Origin: Terriglobus tenax
Lineage (GTDB): Bacteria; Acidobacteriota; Terriglobia; Terriglobales; Acidobacteriaceae
NCBI RefSeq assembly: GCF_025685395.1
Contig: NZ_JAGSYA010000003.1
Location: forward strand, 1 to 64,000
DNA: 64,000 bases
Direction of reading: 5' to 3'
Within the stretch, counting starts at the first letter, position 1. Each line of letters opens with the position of its first letter. This document shows, piece after piece, positions 62,803 to 64,000 of the stretch. The position numbers and the translations under genes are program-made. Below the pieces are notes generated by a model, which searched no databases, was not told the DNA's origin, and saw only the letters and a program-made list of their open reading frames with translations.

Positions 62803-62829
62803 TGACATTTGTCAGTGTGACAAATGTCA
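62803..62829. promoter_or_regulatory. Doubled palindromic operator in a divergent promoter
   Basis: TGACATTTGTCA-GTG-TGACAAATGTCA: a perfect 12-bp inverted repeat with 3-nt spacer in which each half is itself TGACA-N2-TGTCA. ATGTCA (62786-62791) and ATGACATC (62840-62847) are extra half-sites. It lies between the receptor gene (minus) and the ABC-transporter gene (plus). Confidence 0.75.
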
Positions 62830-62905
62830 CCTGTTGAAGATGACATCCGGCACTGTTTCGCAGGCAGCCCCGGGGCGATGCTGAGGATGCAAAGGAGGTG
62901 TGGCG

Positions 62906-63832
62906 ATGGTGGCGGTGGACGAAATGGAACCGGTAACAACACCGGCGATGGCAGAGGTGGCCCATCTGTGCGGTGTCACCCGGCGGTATGGCGCACATAC
63001 GGCGGTGGACGATGTCTCGCTCACGCTGCGCGCGGGTGAGGTGGTTGCGCTGCTTGGCCCCAACGGCGCCGGGAAAACAACGGCAATCAAGCTGCTGCTC
63101 GGTTTGCTCGGTCCGGATGCCGGCGAGGTGCGCATCTTCGGCGGCAACCCGCGCGAGACCGCAACCCGCACCCGCATCGGAGCCATGCTGCAGGTGGCGC
63201 GCGTGCCGGAGACCTTGAAGGTCAAGGAGTACGTTGACCTGTTCCGCAGCTACTATCCCGCACCGCTCAGCGTGCAGCACATCGTGCGCGTCGCAGGCCT
63301 GGCAGGCATTGAGAACCGCATGTTCAGCCAGCTCAGCGGAGGCCAGAAGCAGCGTCTTCTTTTTGCCCTGGCCATCTGCGGCAACCCGGACCTGATCTTC
63401 CTGGATGAACCGACGCTGGGCATGGACATCGAAACGCGGCACGCTCTGTGGCAACAGGTACGCGACCTTGCCGCACAGGGAAAGACTGTTCTGCTGACTA
63501 CGCACTACCTGGAAGAGGCCGACGGCCTGGCCAGCCGCATCGTGGTCATCAACAAGGGGAAGGTGATCGCCGAGGGTACGCCTTCGCAGATCAAGGCGAA
63601 GGTCACCGGCCGCACCATCAAGTGCGTCACCGATCTGGAGGAGAGCGTGCTGTGGACCCTGCCGGAGGTCACTTCCGTGGAAGTAAAGCTCGGTGTCACC
63701 ATCGTTCGCACGGCGCAGGCTGAAGCCGTAATACGCCAGATGCTGCGGATGGATGAATCACTGCACAGCCTCGAAATCACAAGCCCCGCGCTTGAGGATG
63801 CCTTCCTTGCGCTGACCAAAGGAGAAGAGTAA
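62906..63832 (+). CDS. ABC transporter ATP-binding protein (ABC-2 exporter)
   Basis: 308 residues from MVAVDEMEPV; AAAGGAGGTG is 5-6 nt upstream. Walker A is GPNGAGKTT, the signature LSGGQKQRL, Walker B LIFLDEP and the H-loop TTHYLEEAD. The C-terminal 80 residues match the DrrA/NodI-type exporter ATPases for drugs or lipids. TAATG overlap with the permease shows coupling. Substrate unknown. Confidence 0.95.
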   Translation: MVAVDEMEPVTTPAMAEVAHLCGVTRRYGAHTAVDDVSLTLRAGEVVALLGPNGAGKTTAIKLLLGLLGPDAGEVRIFGGNPRETATRTRIGAMLQVARVPETLKVKEYVDLFRSYYPAPLSVQHIVRVAGLAGIENRMFSQLSGGQKQRLLFALAICGNPDLIFLDEPTLGMDIETRHALWQQVRDLAAQGKTVLLTTHYLEEADGLASRIVVINKGKVIAEGTPSQIKAKVTGRTIKCVTDLEESVLWTLPEVTSVEVKLGVTIVRTAQAEAVIRQMLRMDESLHSLEITSPALEDAFLALTKGEE

Positions 63833-64000
63833 TGGCAACCATGACCGTAGCTCCCCGCCTCCCGCTGTTCCGCAAAGAGGCAAAGTATGAGTTTCTTCGC
63901 CTGCTGCGCGCCCGTACCTTTACCCTGGCAACCATCGGCTTTCCGCTGATGTTCTACCTGCTCTTCGGTGTGGTGAACAGCCGCGCCGGGCAGGAGAATC
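63832..64000 (+). CDS. ABC-2 type permease, N-terminal part (runs off window)
   Basis: The first 56 codons are present. The peptide begins MATMTVAPRLPLFRKEAKYEF, then LRLLRARTFTLATIGFPLMFYLLFGVVN, a first membrane helix typical of ABC-2 permeases. It pairs with the ATPase immediately upstream. The rest lies outside the window. Confidence 0.9.
   Translation, partial: MATMTVAPRLPLFRKEAKYEFLRLLRARTFTLATIGFPLMFYLLFGVVNSRAGQEN

Overview
The window looks like a piece of a chromosome from an Acidobacteriaceae-type soil bacterium (class Terriglobia, near Terriglobus, Granulicella or Edaphobacter). This is inferred from several signs: high GC, two large Oar-type TonB-dependent receptors with an N-terminal carboxypeptidase-like domain, many secreted enzymes and conserved hypotheticals, short intergenic gaps filled with degenerate hairpin repeats, and an EF-Tu N-terminus typical of the group. 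No database search was run. I see no rRNA, CRISPR array, insertion sequence, integrase or prophage.

Layout. 1-1262 (minus) is a tRNA-tuf cluster: tRNA-Thr(UGU), tRNA-Tyr(GUA), a small membrane ORF, tRNA-Thr(GGU), tRNA-Gly(UCC), a conserved small ORF, then tuf running off the edge. 1419-8930 holds secreted and membrane proteins (an MsrQ-like haem protein, DUF1800, an M28 peptidase) and a rhomboid protease. 9054-11896 (minus) carries a zinc-finger membrane protein, a WalJ-type metallo-hydrolase, a MaoC-like dehydratase and a PP2C phosphatase. 11973-13790 has an orphan beta-class DNA methyltransferase and a DUF4159 protein. 13940-19645 has an aldo/keto reductase, DUF2062, a PIG-L deacetylase overlapping rnhB, then rplS and an SDR. 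19739-22269 has an HspR-like MerR regulator next to a GT21-like glycosyltransferase and a Tat-exported phosphoesterase. 22474-29435 mixes a PI-PLC-like enzyme, a methyltransferase, an amidotransferase of the TrpG/PabA type, a flavin reductase, a GT51-like small protein and a response regulator with a histone-H1-like tail. infC, with an AUU start, follows at 29737.

30394-42000 contains a cytochrome lipoprotein, an M15-like DUF5715 protein, two hydrolase-type genes, a 1162-residue TonB-dependent receptor, a second M28 peptidase and an M23 peptidase. 42109-50451 has thiL, a GGDEF-like/EAL protein and a four-gene unit ending in a complete CzcCBA-type heavy-metal efflux system. 50491-54297 (minus) is a lar cluster: a FadR-type regulator, then larA, larE and larB. 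A palindromic operator lies between the regulator and larA, and there is no larC. 54439-54665 is the remnant of an amine oxidase. 55045-62724 has a GT1 glycosyltransferase, a GH92 glycosidase, an unknown secreted protein and a second TonB-dependent receptor. The window ends in an ABC-2 type exporter behind a doubled palindromic operator.

The signals most worth a second look are the response regulator fused to a roughly 120-residue lysine/alanine tail, the FadR-lar module with its operator and missing larC, the doubled TGACA-N2-TGTCA operator at 62803, and at least three families of hairpin repeats. The main repeat family appears in about 15 intergenic copies whose stems keep pairing although their bases differ.
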